Source of the DNA: Rhizobium aethiopicum | Lineage (GTDB): Bacteria; Pseudomonadota; Alphaproteobacteria; Rhizobiales; Rhizobiaceae | Reading direction: 5' to 3' | NCBI RefSeq assembly: GCF_014197535.1 | Contig: NZ_JACIFV010000004.1 | Span: forward strand, 62,001-126,000 | DNA length: 64,000 bases | Part shown: one piece after another, positions 8,285 to 19,247 of the stretch | How the letters are laid out: each line of letters starts with the position of its first letter | Position numbering within the stretch: position 1 is the stretch's first letter | Notes under the pieces: generated by a model | Database searches by the model: none | What the model was told of the DNA's origin: nothing | Seen by the model: the letters and a program-made list of their open reading frames with translations, nothing else | Program-made: the position numbers and the translations under genes

Positions 8285-9712
8285 TCAGCCGTGATTGATC
8301 ATCACATGGCGCACGGCGGTATAATCCTCCAGCGCATAGACCGACATGTCCTTGCCGTAGCCCGACTGTTTGAGGCCGCCATGCGGCATCTCGTTGACCA
8401 GCATGAAATGGGTGTTGATCCAGGTGCAGCCATATTGCAGGCGGGCGGCGGTCTTCATGCCGCGGCCAATATCCCTGGTCCAGACCGAGGAGGCGAGGCC
8501 GTAATCGCTGTCGTTCGCCCAGGCGATGGCATCATCGGCGTCGGAGAAGCGGGTGACCGAGACGACCGGGCCGAAGACCTCGCGGCGGACGATCTCGTCG
8601 TCTTGCAAGGCGCCGGCCACGACGGTCGGGGTGAAGAAGAAGCCCTTGTCGCCGGATACTTGGCCGCCGGTGGTGATCTCCATATGTTTATGCTCGGAAG
8701 CGCGGGCGACGAAGCTTTCGACGCGATCACGCTGGCGCCTGGAGATCAGCGGACCGATCTCGTTTTCGGTATCGTCGGCCTGGTTGAAACGGATGCTTGC
8801 GACGGCCGAAGAGAGATCGGCAACGAAATTGTCGTAGACCTTGGCGTCGGCATAGATGCGGCAGGCCGCGGTGCAGTCCTGACCGGCATTGTAATAGCCG
8901 AAGGTGCGGATGCCTGACACAACGGCATCGATATCGGCGTCGTCGAAGACGATGACCGGGGCCTTGCCGCCGAGTTCCAGATGAGTACGCTTGACGGTCT
9001 TGGCGGCGGCCTGCAGCACCTTCTTGCCGGTGGCGACATCGCCTGTTATCGAGACCATGTTGACCTTGGCATGGTTGATCAGCGCATTGCCGACGCTTTC
9101 GCCGCGGCCGAGGATGACGTTGACGACGCCTTCGGGAAGGATGTCGGAAAGCAGCTTCGCCATCTTCAGCGCCGTCAGTGGCGTCTGCTCCGAAGGCTTG
9201 AAGACGACGGTATTGCCGCCGGCGATTGCCGGCGCCAGCTTCCAGGCCATCATCATCAACGGATAGTTCCACGGTGCGATCGAGCCGACGATGCCGATCG
9301 GATCACGGCGGATCATCGAGGTGTGGCCGGGCAGGTATTCGCCCCCGGCCGGTCCGTGCAAGTTGCGCACCGCGCCCGCGAAGAAGCGATAACAATCGAC
9401 GATCGCCGGGATTTCGTCGTTCAGCACTGAATTGATCGGCTTGCCGCAGTTCAGCGCTTCCAGCGCGGCGAAACCGGCGGCATCCTTCTCGATGGCGTCG
9501 GCGATCTTCAGAAGGTAGCCGGAACGCTCGCCCGGTGTCGTCTGCGACCAGCTCTTGAAGGCTTTTTCGGCGGCATCGACGGCGGCATCGACCTGAGACA
9601 GCGAGGCTTCGGGAAGGTCGATCACCGTCTCGCCGGTCCTCGGGTTCAGGATGTGCTCTTCCGTCTCCGTGCCTTTTTCGAAACGGGAACCGATCAACAT
9701 TTGCATATCCAT
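8285..9712 (-). CDS. Gamma-aminobutyraldehyde dehydrogenase (YdcW/PatD type)
   Basis: A 475-residue aldehyde dehydrogenase that would oxidise 4-aminobutanal, formed from putrescine, to GABA with NAD+. It has the SIAPWNYPL segment with Asn149, the glycine-rich ITGDVATGK loop near 222, the general base Glu246 in LELGGKAP and nucleophile Cys280 in GQDCTAACR. The GQDC-TA pattern and the length match E. coli YdcW (474). The ATG follows AGGGAG by six bases. It is the last gene of the polyamine-type importer operon, in the same position as ydcW after ydcSTUV, which supports the substrate assignment. Confidence 0.9.
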   Translation of the reverse strand: MDMQMLIGSRFEKGTETEEHILNPRTGETVIDLPEASLSQVDAAVDAAEKAFKSWSQTTPGERSGYLLKIADAIEKDAAGFAALEALNCGKPINSVLNDEIPAIVDCYRFFAGAVRNLHGPAGGEYLPGHTSMIRRDPIGIVGSIAPWNYPLMMMAWKLAPAIAGGNTVVFKPSEQTPLTALKMAKLLSDILPEGVVNVILGRGESVGNALINHAKVNMVSITGDVATGKKVLQAAAKTVKRTHLELGGKAPVIVFDDADIDAVVSGIRTFGYYNAGQDCTAACRIYADAKVYDNFVADLSSAVASIRFNQADDTENEIGPLISRRQRDRVESFVARASEHKHMEITTGGQVSGDKGFFFTPTVVAGALQDDEIVRREVFGPVVSVTRFSDADDAIAWANDSDYGLASSVWTRDIGRGMKTAARLQYGCTWINTHFMLVNEMPHGGLKQSGYGKDMSVYALEDYTAVRHVMINHG

Positions 9713-9725
9713 GATGTTCTCCCTG

Positions 9726-10538
9726 TTATTTGCCGGCGCCGGCGATCTGGTCGCCGTCGCGGGTGAGGTAATAGGCTGCCAGGATCGGCAGGAAGGTGAC
9801 GAGCACCACGACCATGGCGACCACATTGGTGACGGGGCGCTGGCGCGGGCGGATGAGTTCTTCGAGCATCCAGATCGGCAGCGTCGATTGCTGGCCGCCG
9901 GTGAAGGTGGTGACGATGACCTCGTCGAAGGACAGGGCAAAAGCGAGCATGCCGCCGGCAAGCAGGGCGGTGCCGATATTCGGCAGGATGACATGGCGGA
10001 AGGTCTGGAAGCCGTCGGCGCCGAGGTCCATCGAGGCCTCGATCAGCGAGCCGGAGGTGCGGCGGAAGCGGGCGACGGCGTTGTTGTAGACGACCACCAC
10101 GCAGAAAGTGGCGTGGCCGAGCACGATGGTCCAGACCGAGAACGGAATGTCGAAGAGGCTGAAGGCGGAGCGCAGCGCAATGCCGGTGATGATGCCGGGA
10201 AGGGCGATCGGCAGGATGACCAGCAGCGAGATCGCCTCGCGGCCGAAGAATTTCGTCTGGCTGACGGCGGCCGCGCAAAGCGTGCCGAGAACGAGCGCGA
10301 TCGCGGTGGCGATGACGGCGACCTGCACGGAGAGGCCGAGCGCCGACCAGACATCAGGCCGGTTCCAGGCAATGGCGAACCATTGCAGTGTCAGCCCGGG
10401 CGGCGGCCACTGATAACTCTTCTCCTCGGTCGTGAAGGCATAGACGAAGATCAGCAGGATCGGCAGGTGCAGGAAGAGCAGCCCGCCTGCGGCGGCGATC
10501 TTCAGCGGCAGCGGCGATGTCTTGAGGTCAGAGCGCAT
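9726..10538 (-). CDS. Polyamine-type ABC transporter permease (YdcV/PotI-like)
   Basis: A 270-residue inner-membrane permease with six segments and the EAA loop near residues 160-190 ([20 protein letters not shown]). It begins 11 bases before the end of the upstream permease gene, so the two are probably translated together. It pairs with that permease as the membrane channel. Confidence 0.92.
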   Translation of the reverse strand: MRSDLKTSPLPLKIAAAGGLLFLHLPILLIFVYAFTTEEKSYQWPPPGLTLQWFAIAWNRPDVWSALGLSVQVAVIATAIALVLGTLCAAAVSQTKFFGREAISLLVILPIALPGIITGIALRSAFSLFDIPFSVWTIVLGHATFCVVVVYNNAVARFRRTSGSLIEASMDLGADGFQTFRHVILPNIGTALLAGGMLAFALSFDEVIVTTFTGGQQSTLPIWMLEELIRPRQRPVTNVVAMVVVLVTFLPILAAYYLTRDGDQIAGAGK

Positions 10539-11486
10539 CGAAGGCCCCCAGTCTTTTGGCAAGCGACAGATAAAGCGCCATGATGACGATCGGCACGACC
10601 GAGAAGGCGGCCGCCAGCGGCACGTTGCCGGCCGTTCCCTGCTGCGCATAGACGGCCTGGCCGATGAACAGCCTGGAAGAGCCGATGATCTGCGGGATGA
10701 TGTAATCGCCGAGTGTCAGCGAGAAGGTGAAGATCGAGCCGGCGACGATGCCCGGCAGCGCCAGGGGCAGCAGCACGGTGCGGAACGTCTGGCGCGGCGT
10801 GGCGCCGAGATCCGCTGAGGCCTCGATCAGGTTGCGTGGCACACGCTCGAGGGCCGCCTGCGTCGGCAGGATCATGTAGGGCAGCCAGATATAGACGAAG
10901 ACGATGAAGGTGCCGAGATAGCTGACCGAAAGCGAATTGCCGCCGACGACCGGCAGGTTCAGGACGCCGTCGAGAAGCCAGGAGAGATGCAGCTGTTCGA
11001 AGATCCAGGTCAGGATGCCTTCCTTGGCGAGGATCAGCTTCCAGGCGTAGATCTTGACGAGATAGCTCGACCAGAGCGGCAGCATGACGCCGAGATAGAA
11101 CAGCACCTTCCATTTGCCCTGCGCATAACGCGCCGCGTAATAGGCGATCGGGAAGGCGATCAATGCAGAAGCGATGGTGACGAGCGCGGCCATCATGACG
11201 GTGCGGGTGATGATGTCGAAATTTGTTGGGCTCAGAAGCTGGGCGTAGGTCGAGAGCGTGAATTCGTAATTTACCAGTCCGGAGAAATCGTCGATCGAGA
11301 AGAAGCTCTGCAGAAGCAGGGCGATCAGCGAGCCGATATAGATGATGCCGAGCCAGAGCAGGGGCGGAGCCAGCATCAGGAAGAGCAGCAGCTTCGGGTG
11401 TCGCCAGAAGGCGTCCGACAGCCGGCCGAAGACGCCGCTGCGTCCCGGAAGGATCGATGTCCTGCCATCGGAGATGATGAGTGCCG

Positions 11487-11490
<4 letters not shown>
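10528..11490 (-). CDS. Polyamine-type ABC transporter permease (YdcU/PotH-like)
   Basis: A 320-residue permease. After a cytoplasmic N-terminal stretch of about 40 residues come six membrane segments; the EAA loop is [20 protein letters not shown]. Its ATG overlaps the stop codon of the ATPase gene (ATGA), a sign of coupled translation. Length fits the PotH/PotB branch. Confidence 0.92.
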
Positions 11491-12473
<983 letters not shown>

Positions 12474-12532
12474 GGGGGACTCCGGGTCTTGCATGTTTAG
12501 AGAGGGCTTGGTCCTGGCCAATAAAGACCCCG

Positions 12533-12664
12533 CCCCAAACCCCTCCCCACAAGGGGGAGGGGCTTAATCTGCCGCACCCTTTCGCAAATACCTTGGTGTT
12601 TCGGCAGGATTCGGCCGGTGCCACTCTTAGTCCCTCCCCCTTGTGGGGAGGGGTTGGGGAGGGG
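12533..12664. repeat. Pair of inverted GC-rich palindromic elements
   Basis: Two copies of a palindromic unit with core CCCCTCCCCACAAGGGGGAG, at 12540-12559 and, inverted, near 12632-12655, about 70 bases apart. Each can fold by itself and the two can pair with each other. They lie between the binding-protein gene and the ATPase gene of one operon. The same core recurs at 17507-17526. Confidence 0.85.
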
Positions 12665-12690
12665 ACCTTACGGATACGAGCGGAATTGGC

Positions 12691-13854
12691 TCACCGCCCG
12701 CCGATCACACCGATGTAATCCGACACCCAGCGGTGATAGGGCACGCATTCGCTCTGCGTGGCGCATTTGGCGACCGGGGTTTTCCAGAACTTGATCTTGT
12801 CGAAGTGATCGAAACCGTTGGTGGCGCAGCCGGTATCGCCCATCAGCTCGTTGCCCTTGCAGGCGGCGGGAACGGAGGGCACGGCGCCGAACCAGGCGGC
12901 GGCGTCGCCCTGGACCTTGGCCTGCAGCGAATGTTCCATCCACATATAGGCGCAGTTCGGATGTTCGCTGTCGGCGTGCAGCATGGTCGTGTCGGCCCAG
13001 CCGGTGACGCCTTCATCCGGGAAGGTGGAGGCGATCTTCTGCTTGTCGGCCTGGAGCAGGTTGACCTGGAAGGGCCAGGAGCCGGAGGCGACGACGCCTT
13101 CGTTCTTGAAGTCGTCGATCTGGATCATCGCGTCGTGCCAGTAGCGCGAGACGAGCTTGCGCTGGCCGCGCAGCAGATCGAGGGCCGCCTTGTACTGGTC
13201 TTCGGTCAGTTCGTACGGGTCCTTGATGCCGAGATCCGGCTTGTGGGCCATCAGATACATGGCTGCATCGGCGATATAGATCGCGCCGTCATAGGCCTGG
13301 ACGCGGCCCTTGTTCGACTTGCCGTCGGGCAGGGTCTGTTCCTCGAAGACGACGGCCCAGCTGGTCGGCGCCTTGTCCTTGAAGACATCGGTATTGTACA
13401 TCAGCACGTTCGGCCCCCAGAGATAGGGCACGCCATAATGCACGCCGCCGACCGTGTACCACGGGCCGTCCTGCAGGCGCTTGTCGACATTTTTGAAGCT
13501 CGGGACCAGATCGGTATTGATCGGCTGGACGCGCTTGCCGGCGATGAGGCGGAGCGATGCGTCGCCGGATGCGGTGACGAGATCGAAGCCCCCTTCGTTC
13601 ATCAGCGACACCATTTCATCGGACGTGGCGGCAGTCTTAACGGAAACCTTGCAGCCGGTCTCCTTTTCGAAGCCGGTGACCCAGTCGTAATTCTTGTCGG
13701 TTTCGCCGCGTTCGATATAGCCGGCCCAGGCGACGATGCTGACCGCGCCTTCGCCCTTGCCCAAGGCCTTCAGCGGTTCGGCGGCGACCACCTGTGTCGC
13801 GAAGCTCAGGCAGGCGAGCGCTGCCGTGCAGGATTTCAAGAGATTCGTCATCAT
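12691..13854 (-). CDS. Polyamine-type ABC transporter substrate-binding protein (YdcS/PotD-like)
   Basis: A 387-residue periplasmic protein. The signal peptide is MMTNLLKSC... with cleavage after AAA-like VVAAE near 25. The mature part has SIVAWAGYIERG, VTASGDASLRLI, VPYLWGPNVLMYN and GAVPSVPAACKG, the PotD/PotF/YdcS layout. GGGAG precedes the ATGs at 13854 and 13851. It is the first gene of the ABC operon and lies 116 bases after the LysR gene on the same strand. The ligand is inferred from the operon and could be another amine. Confidence 0.88.
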   Translation of the reverse strand: MMTNLLKSCTAALACLSFATQVVAAEPLKALGKGEGAVSIVAWAGYIERGETDKNYDWVTGFEKETGCKVSVKTAATSDEMVSLMNEGGFDLVTASGDASLRLIAGKRVQPINTDLVPSFKNVDKRLQDGPWYTVGGVHYGVPYLWGPNVLMYNTDVFKDKAPTSWAVVFEEQTLPDGKSNKGRVQAYDGAIYIADAAMYLMAHKPDLGIKDPYELTEDQYKAALDLLRGQRKLVSRYWHDAMIQIDDFKNEGVVASGSWPFQVNLLQADKQKIASTFPDEGVTGWADTTMLHADSEHPNCAYMWMEHSLQAKVQGDAAAWFGAVPSVPAACKGNELMGDTGCATNGFDHFDKIKFWKTPVAKCATQSECVPYHRWVSDYIGVIGGR

Positions 13855-13970
13855 CCGTCTCCCGGTTTGGTGCCACTTCTGTGGCAATTTGTTCCCGGCT
13901 GAAAAGGTGACGCGAAAAGCCCGGTTTCGCAAATTCATTTATCAGAAAGGCGATATCGGAAAATCCGATA

Positions 13971-14879
13971 TCAACGAAGCCGGCCGGACCGCATGGTTTC
14001 GGCAATGCCGACGAAATCGCGCGCCGCCTGCGGCAGGCTGGAGCCCTTGCGCCAGACCATGCCGACTTGGACGACCGGCAGCGAGCCGGAGACGTCGCGG
14101 CTCTCGATGCGATCGCCTTCGAGCGACCAAGGTCGGTAGACGAGATCGGGAAGCAGCGCCACGCCGGCGCCCGTGGCGACCAGGCTGCGCACCGCTTCGA
14201 CGGAGCGGGTGCGGAAGGCGACATGCGGGCGGGCGCCGAGTGCGGAGAGCAGCTTGCCGGTATTCTCCTCGATCTCGTCGACCGTTAGCATGATCAGCGG
14301 TTCGCGGGCGATATCGGCGACGGAGATGATGTCGGCCGACACCAGCGGATGGCCCATCGGCAGCCAGAGGCGATAGGGCGAGGTTTCGAGGATTTCGGCC
14401 TGCAGCGCCATGCGGTCGCGCAGATTGGATATCACCATGACGGCCACATCGAGTTCGCCGCCGACCAGGAGATGTTCGAGATAGCCGCCATTGTCCTCGA
14501 TGGCGCTGACCTCGATGCCCGGACAGGCGCGCCGGTATCGCGCCAGCAGATCGGAGAGAACGTAGCCGGCGACAAGCGAGGTGACGCCGATGTTCAACGT
14601 GCCGGAGAGAGCACTCCGCTGGCCGGCGAAGCTGGTTCGCGCATCGGAGACGGAGGCGAGAATCTTGGTCGCGTGCCGGAGGAACTGATGTCCGTTGTGG
14701 GTGATCGTCAGGCCGCGCGGATGGCGCTCGAACAATTCGACGCCAAGATCGGTTTCCAGCTCCTTCAGCGCTTCCGTCACCGAGGACTGCGAGATCGACA
14801 GGTTCTGCGCGGCGCGTGTCACCGAACCTTGTTCGGCGACGGCCACGAAATATTGGATCTGGCGGAGCGTGAAGGCCAT
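13971..14879 (-). CDS. LysR-family transcriptional regulator
   Basis: A 302-residue LysR protein: helix-turn-helix at residues 5-60 (LRQIQYFVAVAEQGSVTRAA, ISQSSVTEALKELE) and a substrate-binding domain from about 90. It lies just upstream of the polyamine-type operon and points the same way, so it may control it, though LysR genes more often lie divergent to their targets. ATGs at 14894 and 14879 are possible; the second gives the usual LysR N-terminus. Confidence 0.88.
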   Translation of the reverse strand: MAFTLRQIQYFVAVAEQGSVTRAAQNLSISQSSVTEALKELETDLGVELFERHPRGLTITHNGHQFLRHATKILASVSDARTSFAGQRSALSGTLNIGVTSLVAGYVLSDLLARYRRACPGIEVSAIEDNGGYLEHLLVGGELDVAVMVISNLRDRMALQAEILETSPYRLWLPMGHPLVSADIISVADIAREPLIMLTVDEIEENTGKLLSALGARPHVAFRTRSVEAVRSLVATGAGVALLPDLVYRPWSLEGDRIESRDVSGSLPVVQVGMVWRKGSSLPQAARDFVGIAETMRSGRLR

Positions 14880-14921
14880 GGGCGTATAGAGCATGGTGGG
14901 ATGCGCGGTGGCAAGCGGCTG

Positions 14922-14944
14922 AAAAAGGTGGACCTTTTTTGGTC
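14922..14944. promoter_or_regulatory. Overlapping palindromes upstream of the LysR gene
   Basis: AAAAAGGT-GG-ACCTTTTT (14922-14939) overlaps GACC-TTTTTT-GGTC (14931-14944), about 45-65 bases before the LysR start. They may be operator sites or part of a hairpin; no known motif fits. Confidence 0.35.
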
Positions 14945-15057
14945 TTTTTCAAAATGGGGCGGGCTTGGCTTGTTCACTTAAACTTTCGGAAACGTCATTT
15001 CCCTAGCATTCTCGGCACCTGTCCTGCGTTGGAGTTTGAGATGGCGGAGCAGTTGGC

Positions 15058-15798
15058 GTGAAGGCCTTACTGCGCATATTCCGGCCTTCCCGGAAATTGG
15101 CAATCATCATCGGCGGAGTCGCGCTTCTGGCGGGCGTTTCCGGCGGCGCGGCCGTCTATGTCGGCAAGGACAGGCTGATCGGTGCCTCCCACCGGGCGTA
15201 CGGGCTCGAATGCAGCGACGTCAATCTGGTGACGATCAGGAAACAGGACCATGTTTGGGTGCGGAAATACATCAAGACCGAACCGACCGATGGCATGACG
15301 CGTGTCCGGACCGCGCTGCGGGTCGCCCAGGCCGTCTATGCCGCGCAGAAACCGGATCTGGTCCAGGTGGTGGTGCTCGATGAGAACGGTCCGACGCTGC
15401 GCGCCGATATACGCGGCCGCGCGATCGGGGCCGACGTCGTCTACATCCCGCATCCCGACAGGACCGTTCCCGGCCTCGACGACAAGCCCTATACGGCACG
15501 CTACTATGACGGCAAGGCCAGCGAAAATGGGTTGTTCTTCGGCGAGCGTATCGAACTGCCGGCCGATGAGATCGCGATGATCAGCGCTGGCTTCAAGGAT
15601 CCGGAGGATTGCGTCGATCCGGTCGCCGTCGCCTCGACCAAGAACGAGGAGACGGGCAAGAAGGCTGAGGGCGGCGCTCATGGCGCAGCGCCGGCGGCCG
15701 AAACCGAAGCGGCGCCTGCCGCCGAGGGCAACGCCGCCGATGTGGTGGCCGAGGCGCCGGCCGAAGAGCCGCCAGCGGAAGCCGCCAAGGTCCACTGA
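15058..15798 (+). CDS. Hypothetical membrane-anchored protein with Ala/Glu-rich tail
   Basis: A 246-residue protein. One N-terminal membrane helix (about 13-35) would anchor it with the rest outside the cytoplasm. A globular part at 45-185 contains YGLECSDVNLVTIRKQDHVWV and ends with DPEDCVD; its two Cys could form a disulfide. The last 50 residues are Ala/Glu/Pro-rich and of low complexity. I do not recognise the family; it looks like a rhizobial conserved hypothetical. It starts with GTG after GGAG. Confidence 0.7.
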   Translation: MKALLRIFRPSRKLAIIIGGVALLAGVSGGAAVYVGKDRLIGASHRAYGLECSDVNLVTIRKQDHVWVRKYIKTEPTDGMTRVRTALRVAQAVYAAQKPDLVQVVVLDENGPTLRADIRGRAIGADVVYIPHPDRTVPGLDDKPYTARYYDGKASENGLFFGERIELPADEIAMISAGFKDPEDCVDPVAVASTKNEETGKKAEGGAHGAAPAAETEAAPAAEGNAADVVAEAPAEEPPAEAAKVH

Positions 15799-15809
15799 AC
15801 AGGCACATG

Positions 15810-15838
15810 AAAAAGCGGAGCGCCGACCGGCACTCCGC
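15810..15838 (-). terminator. Terminator of the gltX-lysS transcript
   Basis: GCGGAGCGCC (15815-15824) and GGCACTCCGC (15829-15838) form a 10-bp stem with one mismatch; on the minus strand five T follow. It lies between convergent genes. Confidence 0.75.
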
Positions 15839-15862
15839 CTTGATCAGTCTTCGTCTTTCCTG

Positions 15863-17356
15863 TTAGTCGGCCTTGCTGCGGCGGGCCGGGAAGAGGATGA
15901 CGTCGCGGATCGACGGAGCGTTGGTCAGAAGCATGATCAAGCGGTCGACGCCGATGCCGAGGCCACCGGCCGGCGGCATGCCCTGGTCGATCGCATCGAG
16001 GAATTCGTCGTCCAGCTGCTTTTCCTTTTCGCCGCGGGCATGCGCCTGTTCCAGCTGCTCGACCATGCGGCGGCGCTGTTCCTCGGGATCGTTGAGTTCC
16101 GAGAAGGCATTGCCGAGTTCCCAGGCGTTGCAATAGGTCTCGAAGCGTTCGACAAGTCGCGGCTCGCCCGGCACTTCCTTTGCAAAGGGTGAGATGTCCT
16201 TCGGGAAATGCGTGACGTGAGAGGGTTGGATCAGTGTGGCTTCGACCTTCTCCTCGAAGATGAAGGCGAGGCATTCGCCCCAGGTCCAATCCTTCTCGAC
16301 TTCGAAACCGGCAGCCTTGGCGGCATCACGGGCTTCTTCGTCGGTCTTCATCGCCAGGAAGTCGATACCGGTGGCTTCCTTGACGGCGTCAGGCATCGGA
16401 ACGCGCTTGAACGGACCCTTGAAGGAGAGCCGCTTGTCGACGAAGTCGAATTCCGTCGTGCCATGGATGGAGAGCGCCAGGGTCTCGAACAGCCGTTCGA
16501 CGAGGTCCATCATGTCCTCGTAATCGGCATAGGCCCAGTAACATTCCATCATGGTGAATTCAGGATTGTGCCGGGTGGAGACGCCTTCGTTGCGGAAGTT
16601 GCGGTTGATCTCGAAGACCTTGTCGGTGAGGCCCGAGACCAGCGTGCGCTTCAGGAACAGTTCCGGCGCGATGCGCAGGTACATGTCGAGCTTCAGCGTG
16701 TTGTGATGCGTCTTGAACGGCTCGGCGGTGGCGCCGCCATAGATCGATTGCAGCATCGGCGTCTCGACTTCCATGAAGCCGTCATTTTCCATGAAACGGC
16801 GGATGCCGGAAACGATCTTCGAGCGCTGCTGGAAGCGCAGCTTCGAATCCTCATTGGTCATGATGTCGAGATGGCGCTTGCGGTAACGCAGCTCGATGTC
16901 GGAGAGACCGTGCCACTTCTCGGGCATCGGCAGCAGCGACTTCGTCAGCATCTCGATCTTCTGGGCGTTGATCGTCAACTCGCCGCGCTTGGTGCGGCGC
17001 ACGATGCCGGTAACACCGATGATGTCGCCGATGTCGATCATCGGCAGCAGGGCGCGGGCTTCCTCGCCGGTGACGTCCTTGTGCGAGAAGATCTGGATCT
17101 TGCCGGAGGAGTCATGGATATCCATGAACATGCCCGAGTTGCGCGAGGAATAGACCCGGCCGGCGACGGTGACGATGTCCTGCGTCTCGACATCGGGTTC
17201 CAGGCCCTCGTATTTCGCGCCGAGCTCAGCATTGGTCAGGGTGCGATGAAAATGCGCCGGATAGACGTCGCCGATCTGCTCGCGCAGCAGCTTCAGCTTC
17301 TGGGCGCGCACCTCGGTCGCGTCGGAGGAAAGGGTGTTTTCGGTCTTGTCACTCAT
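15863..17356 (-). CDS. lysS: Lysyl-tRNA synthetase, class II
   Basis: A 497-residue class II synthetase. An OB-fold anticodon domain (VAGRVYSSRNSGMFMDI, near 60-80) precedes a catalytic domain with motif 2 (FRNEGVSTRHNPEFTMMECY) and motif 3 (GLGIGVDRLIMLLT). The insert near 385-410 is ordinary for alphaproteobacteria. The ATG at 17356 is eight to nine bases after GAGG; another ATG lies eight codons upstream. It is downstream of gltX on the same strand, separated by a palindromic element. Confidence 0.97.
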   Translation of the reverse strand: MSDKTENTLSSDATEVRAQKLKLLREQIGDVYPAHFHRTLTNAELGAKYEGLEPDVETQDIVTVAGRVYSSRNSGMFMDIHDSSGKIQIFSHKDVTGEEARALLPMIDIGDIIGVTGIVRRTKRGELTINAQKIEMLTKSLLPMPEKWHGLSDIELRYRKRHLDIMTNEDSKLRFQQRSKIVSGIRRFMENDGFMEVETPMLQSIYGGATAEPFKTHHNTLKLDMYLRIAPELFLKRTLVSGLTDKVFEINRNFRNEGVSTRHNPEFTMMECYWAYADYEDMMDLVERLFETLALSIHGTTEFDFVDKRLSFKGPFKRVPMPDAVKEATGIDFLAMKTDEEARDAAKAAGFEVEKDWTWGECLAFIFEEKVEATLIQPSHVTHFPKDISPFAKEVPGEPRLVERFETYCNAWELGNAFSELNDPEEQRRRMVEQLEQAHARGEKEKQLDDEFLDAIDQGMPPAGGLGIGVDRLIMLLTNAPSIRDVILFPARRSKAD

Positions 17357-17434
17357 GTCTTTTGCCTCGTCGATGGGCATGAACTCTAAAAATCAGCGTT
17401 TGCTGCTTGAAGCGCGGCGTCTGGCTCCGCGCTA

Positions 17435-17533
17435 ACTCTTCCCCTTGTGGGGAGGGTCGGAGCGAAGCGGAGGGGAGGGGTTTTCTGGGGAAAAGCCCCT
17501 CCCCAACCCCTCCCCACAAGGGGGAGGGGCTTC
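17435..17533. repeat. GC-rich palindromic element between gltX and lysS
   Basis: Contains the core CCCCTCCCCACAAGGGGGAG at 17507-17526 and an inverted partial copy near 17441-17454, with GGGGAGGGGTTTT facing AAAAGCCCCTCCCC in the middle. It is the same family as the pair at 12533-12664. Confidence 0.85.
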
Positions 17534-17538
17534 CACTG

Positions 17539-19005
17539 TCATTTCGAGCCGACGAGGGCGGCGACCGCCTGTGCGGCGAGCTTCAGGCGCTGGCGCACGA
17601 CGGAGCGGCCGAGGATCGCCATGGAATCGAAGAGCGGCAGCGAACGCGACGAGCCGGAGACGGCGACGAAGAGGGGTGCCACCACGACCTTCAGCTTCTT
17701 GCCCATGCGGTCGGAGATCGCGCGCAGTTCCGCCTCGATCGTCTCGACGTTCCATTCCAGGATCTTTTCGAGATCCGGCTGGACGGTGTTGAGGATCTCC
17801 AGGATCTCTTCCGGCGTCGACTTGATCTTGGCGAAGTCGGACGGCTGCAGGCCGAGATCGGATTTCAGCAGGAAGCTGGCGAGATCGGGTAGCTCGCCAA
17901 GCTTGGAAATGCGCGTCTGCGACAGACGTAGACCAGCCATCAGACGATCGTTTTCCGTCGCCCAGGTCAGTACGCGCGCCTGGAACTCCTCTTCGGAGAG
18001 CTTTTCACGGATCCAGCGGCCGTTCAGCCAGTCGAGCTTCTGGATATCGAAGATCGCGCCTGCTTTGGAGAGGTTTTCCGGATCGAACTTTTCGGACAGT
18101 TCTTCCATCGTCAGCAGCTCTTCGCCCTCGGCGATCTGCATGAAGAACAGGCCGAGGAAGTTCATCAGCGCTTCGGGGATATAACCGAGCGCGGAATAGT
18201 AGGAGATCGAGGTCGGGTTCTTGCGCTTCGACAGCTTCGACTTGTCGGCATTGCGCATCAGCGACAGATGCATGAAGACCGGCTGCTCCCAGCCGAAATA
18301 GCGATAGAGCAGGATGTGTTTCGGCACGGAAGCCAGCCATTCCTCGCCACGCGCCACATGGGTGATTTTCATCAGATGGTCGTCGATGACGTTGGCCATG
18401 TGATAGGTCGGCATGCCGTCGGCCTTGATCAGCACCTGCATGTCGACGGAATCCCACGGAATGGACACGTCGCCGTAGACGCCGTCGGTAAAGTCGCAGG
18501 AGCCCTCGGCCGGGATCTTCATGCGGATGACCGAGGCTTCGCCCGCCGCCATGCGTAACGTCACCTCTTCCGCCGTCAGGTTGAGGCAGTGGCCATCATA
18601 TTTCGGCGGCTTGCCGGCGGCGCGCTGCGCCTCGCGCATCTGTTCCAACCGCGCGGGCGTGCAGAAACAGCGGAAGGCATGGCCATTGTCCAGCAGCTCC
18701 TGTGCATAGGGCTGATACATCGGCTTGCGGTCGGACTGGCGATAGGGGCCGTAGGGGCCGCCGATATCGGGACCTTCCTTCCATTCCAGCCCGCACCATT
18801 TCAGCGCGTCCAGCACCTTCGTCTCGAATTCCGGGGTCGAGCGCGTGGCATCGGTATCTTCGATGCGCAGGATGAACTCGCCACCGTGCTTCTTGGCGAA
18901 GAGGTAGTTGAAGAGAGCGATATAAGCGGTGCCGACATGCGGCTCGCCGGTCGGCGAGGGAGCGATGCGGACGCGGACGCCGGAAGCTGTCCCGGAATTT
19001 GTCAT
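17539..19005 (-). CDS. gltX: Glutamyl-tRNA synthetase
   Basis: A 488-residue class I synthetase. The HIGH-equivalent is PSPTGEPHVG at 16-25, the catalytic loop is KLSKR at 257-261, and RIEDTDATRS at 47-56 marks glutamate binding. The zinc-type knuckle region includes FRCFCTPARLEQMR near 111-124. KLSKR in place of KMSKS is normal for this enzyme. Alphaproteobacteria often have two GluRS paralogues, one partly acting on tRNA-Gln; which one this is cannot be told. It is probably transcribed with lysS. Confidence 0.96.
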   Translation of the reverse strand: MTNSGTASGVRVRIAPSPTGEPHVGTAYIALFNYLFAKKHGGEFILRIEDTDATRSTPEFETKVLDALKWCGLEWKEGPDIGGPYGPYRQSDRKPMYQPYAQELLDNGHAFRCFCTPARLEQMREAQRAAGKPPKYDGHCLNLTAEEVTLRMAAGEASVIRMKIPAEGSCDFTDGVYGDVSIPWDSVDMQVLIKADGMPTYHMANVIDDHLMKITHVARGEEWLASVPKHILLYRYFGWEQPVFMHLSLMRNADKSKLSKRKNPTSISYYSALGYIPEALMNFLGLFFMQIAEGEELLTMEELSEKFDPENLSKAGAIFDIQKLDWLNGRWIREKLSEEEFQARVLTWATENDRLMAGLRLSQTRISKLGELPDLASFLLKSDLGLQPSDFAKIKSTPEEILEILNTVQPDLEKILEWNVETIEAELRAISDRMGKKLKVVVAPLFVAVSGSSRSLPLFDSMAILGRSVVRQRLKLAAQAVAALVGSK

Positions 19006-19247
19006 TGTATGTGCCCGTCAATGAATGCCGGACTGCTTTCACGGGAAAGCGAGGTTCGGCCGGAAGGATGCAGATATCTTCATCGGCAAACCGGCCGAAA
19101 AAGGGCATTCGCCCGCACCATTCGCCGATCGTCCGTTCGGCTGGCCTTAGGCCATATTCAACCGGGCGCGTCAAGAAAAACCGCGTCCGCAACGGCTTGC
19201 CGGCGCTGAGAGGATGCGCCAATGCGGCGCGCCCTCCCGTATCAGCC

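Noticed and set aside
12533..12664. Repeated GC-rich units considered as a CRISPR array or as terminators
   Set aside because: Only two inverted copies, no regular spacers and no T tracts; they match a dispersed palindromic family instead.
12643..13902. Open frame of 419 codons on the plus strand
   Set aside because: Antisense to the polyamine-type binding protein and starts inside a palindromic repeat.
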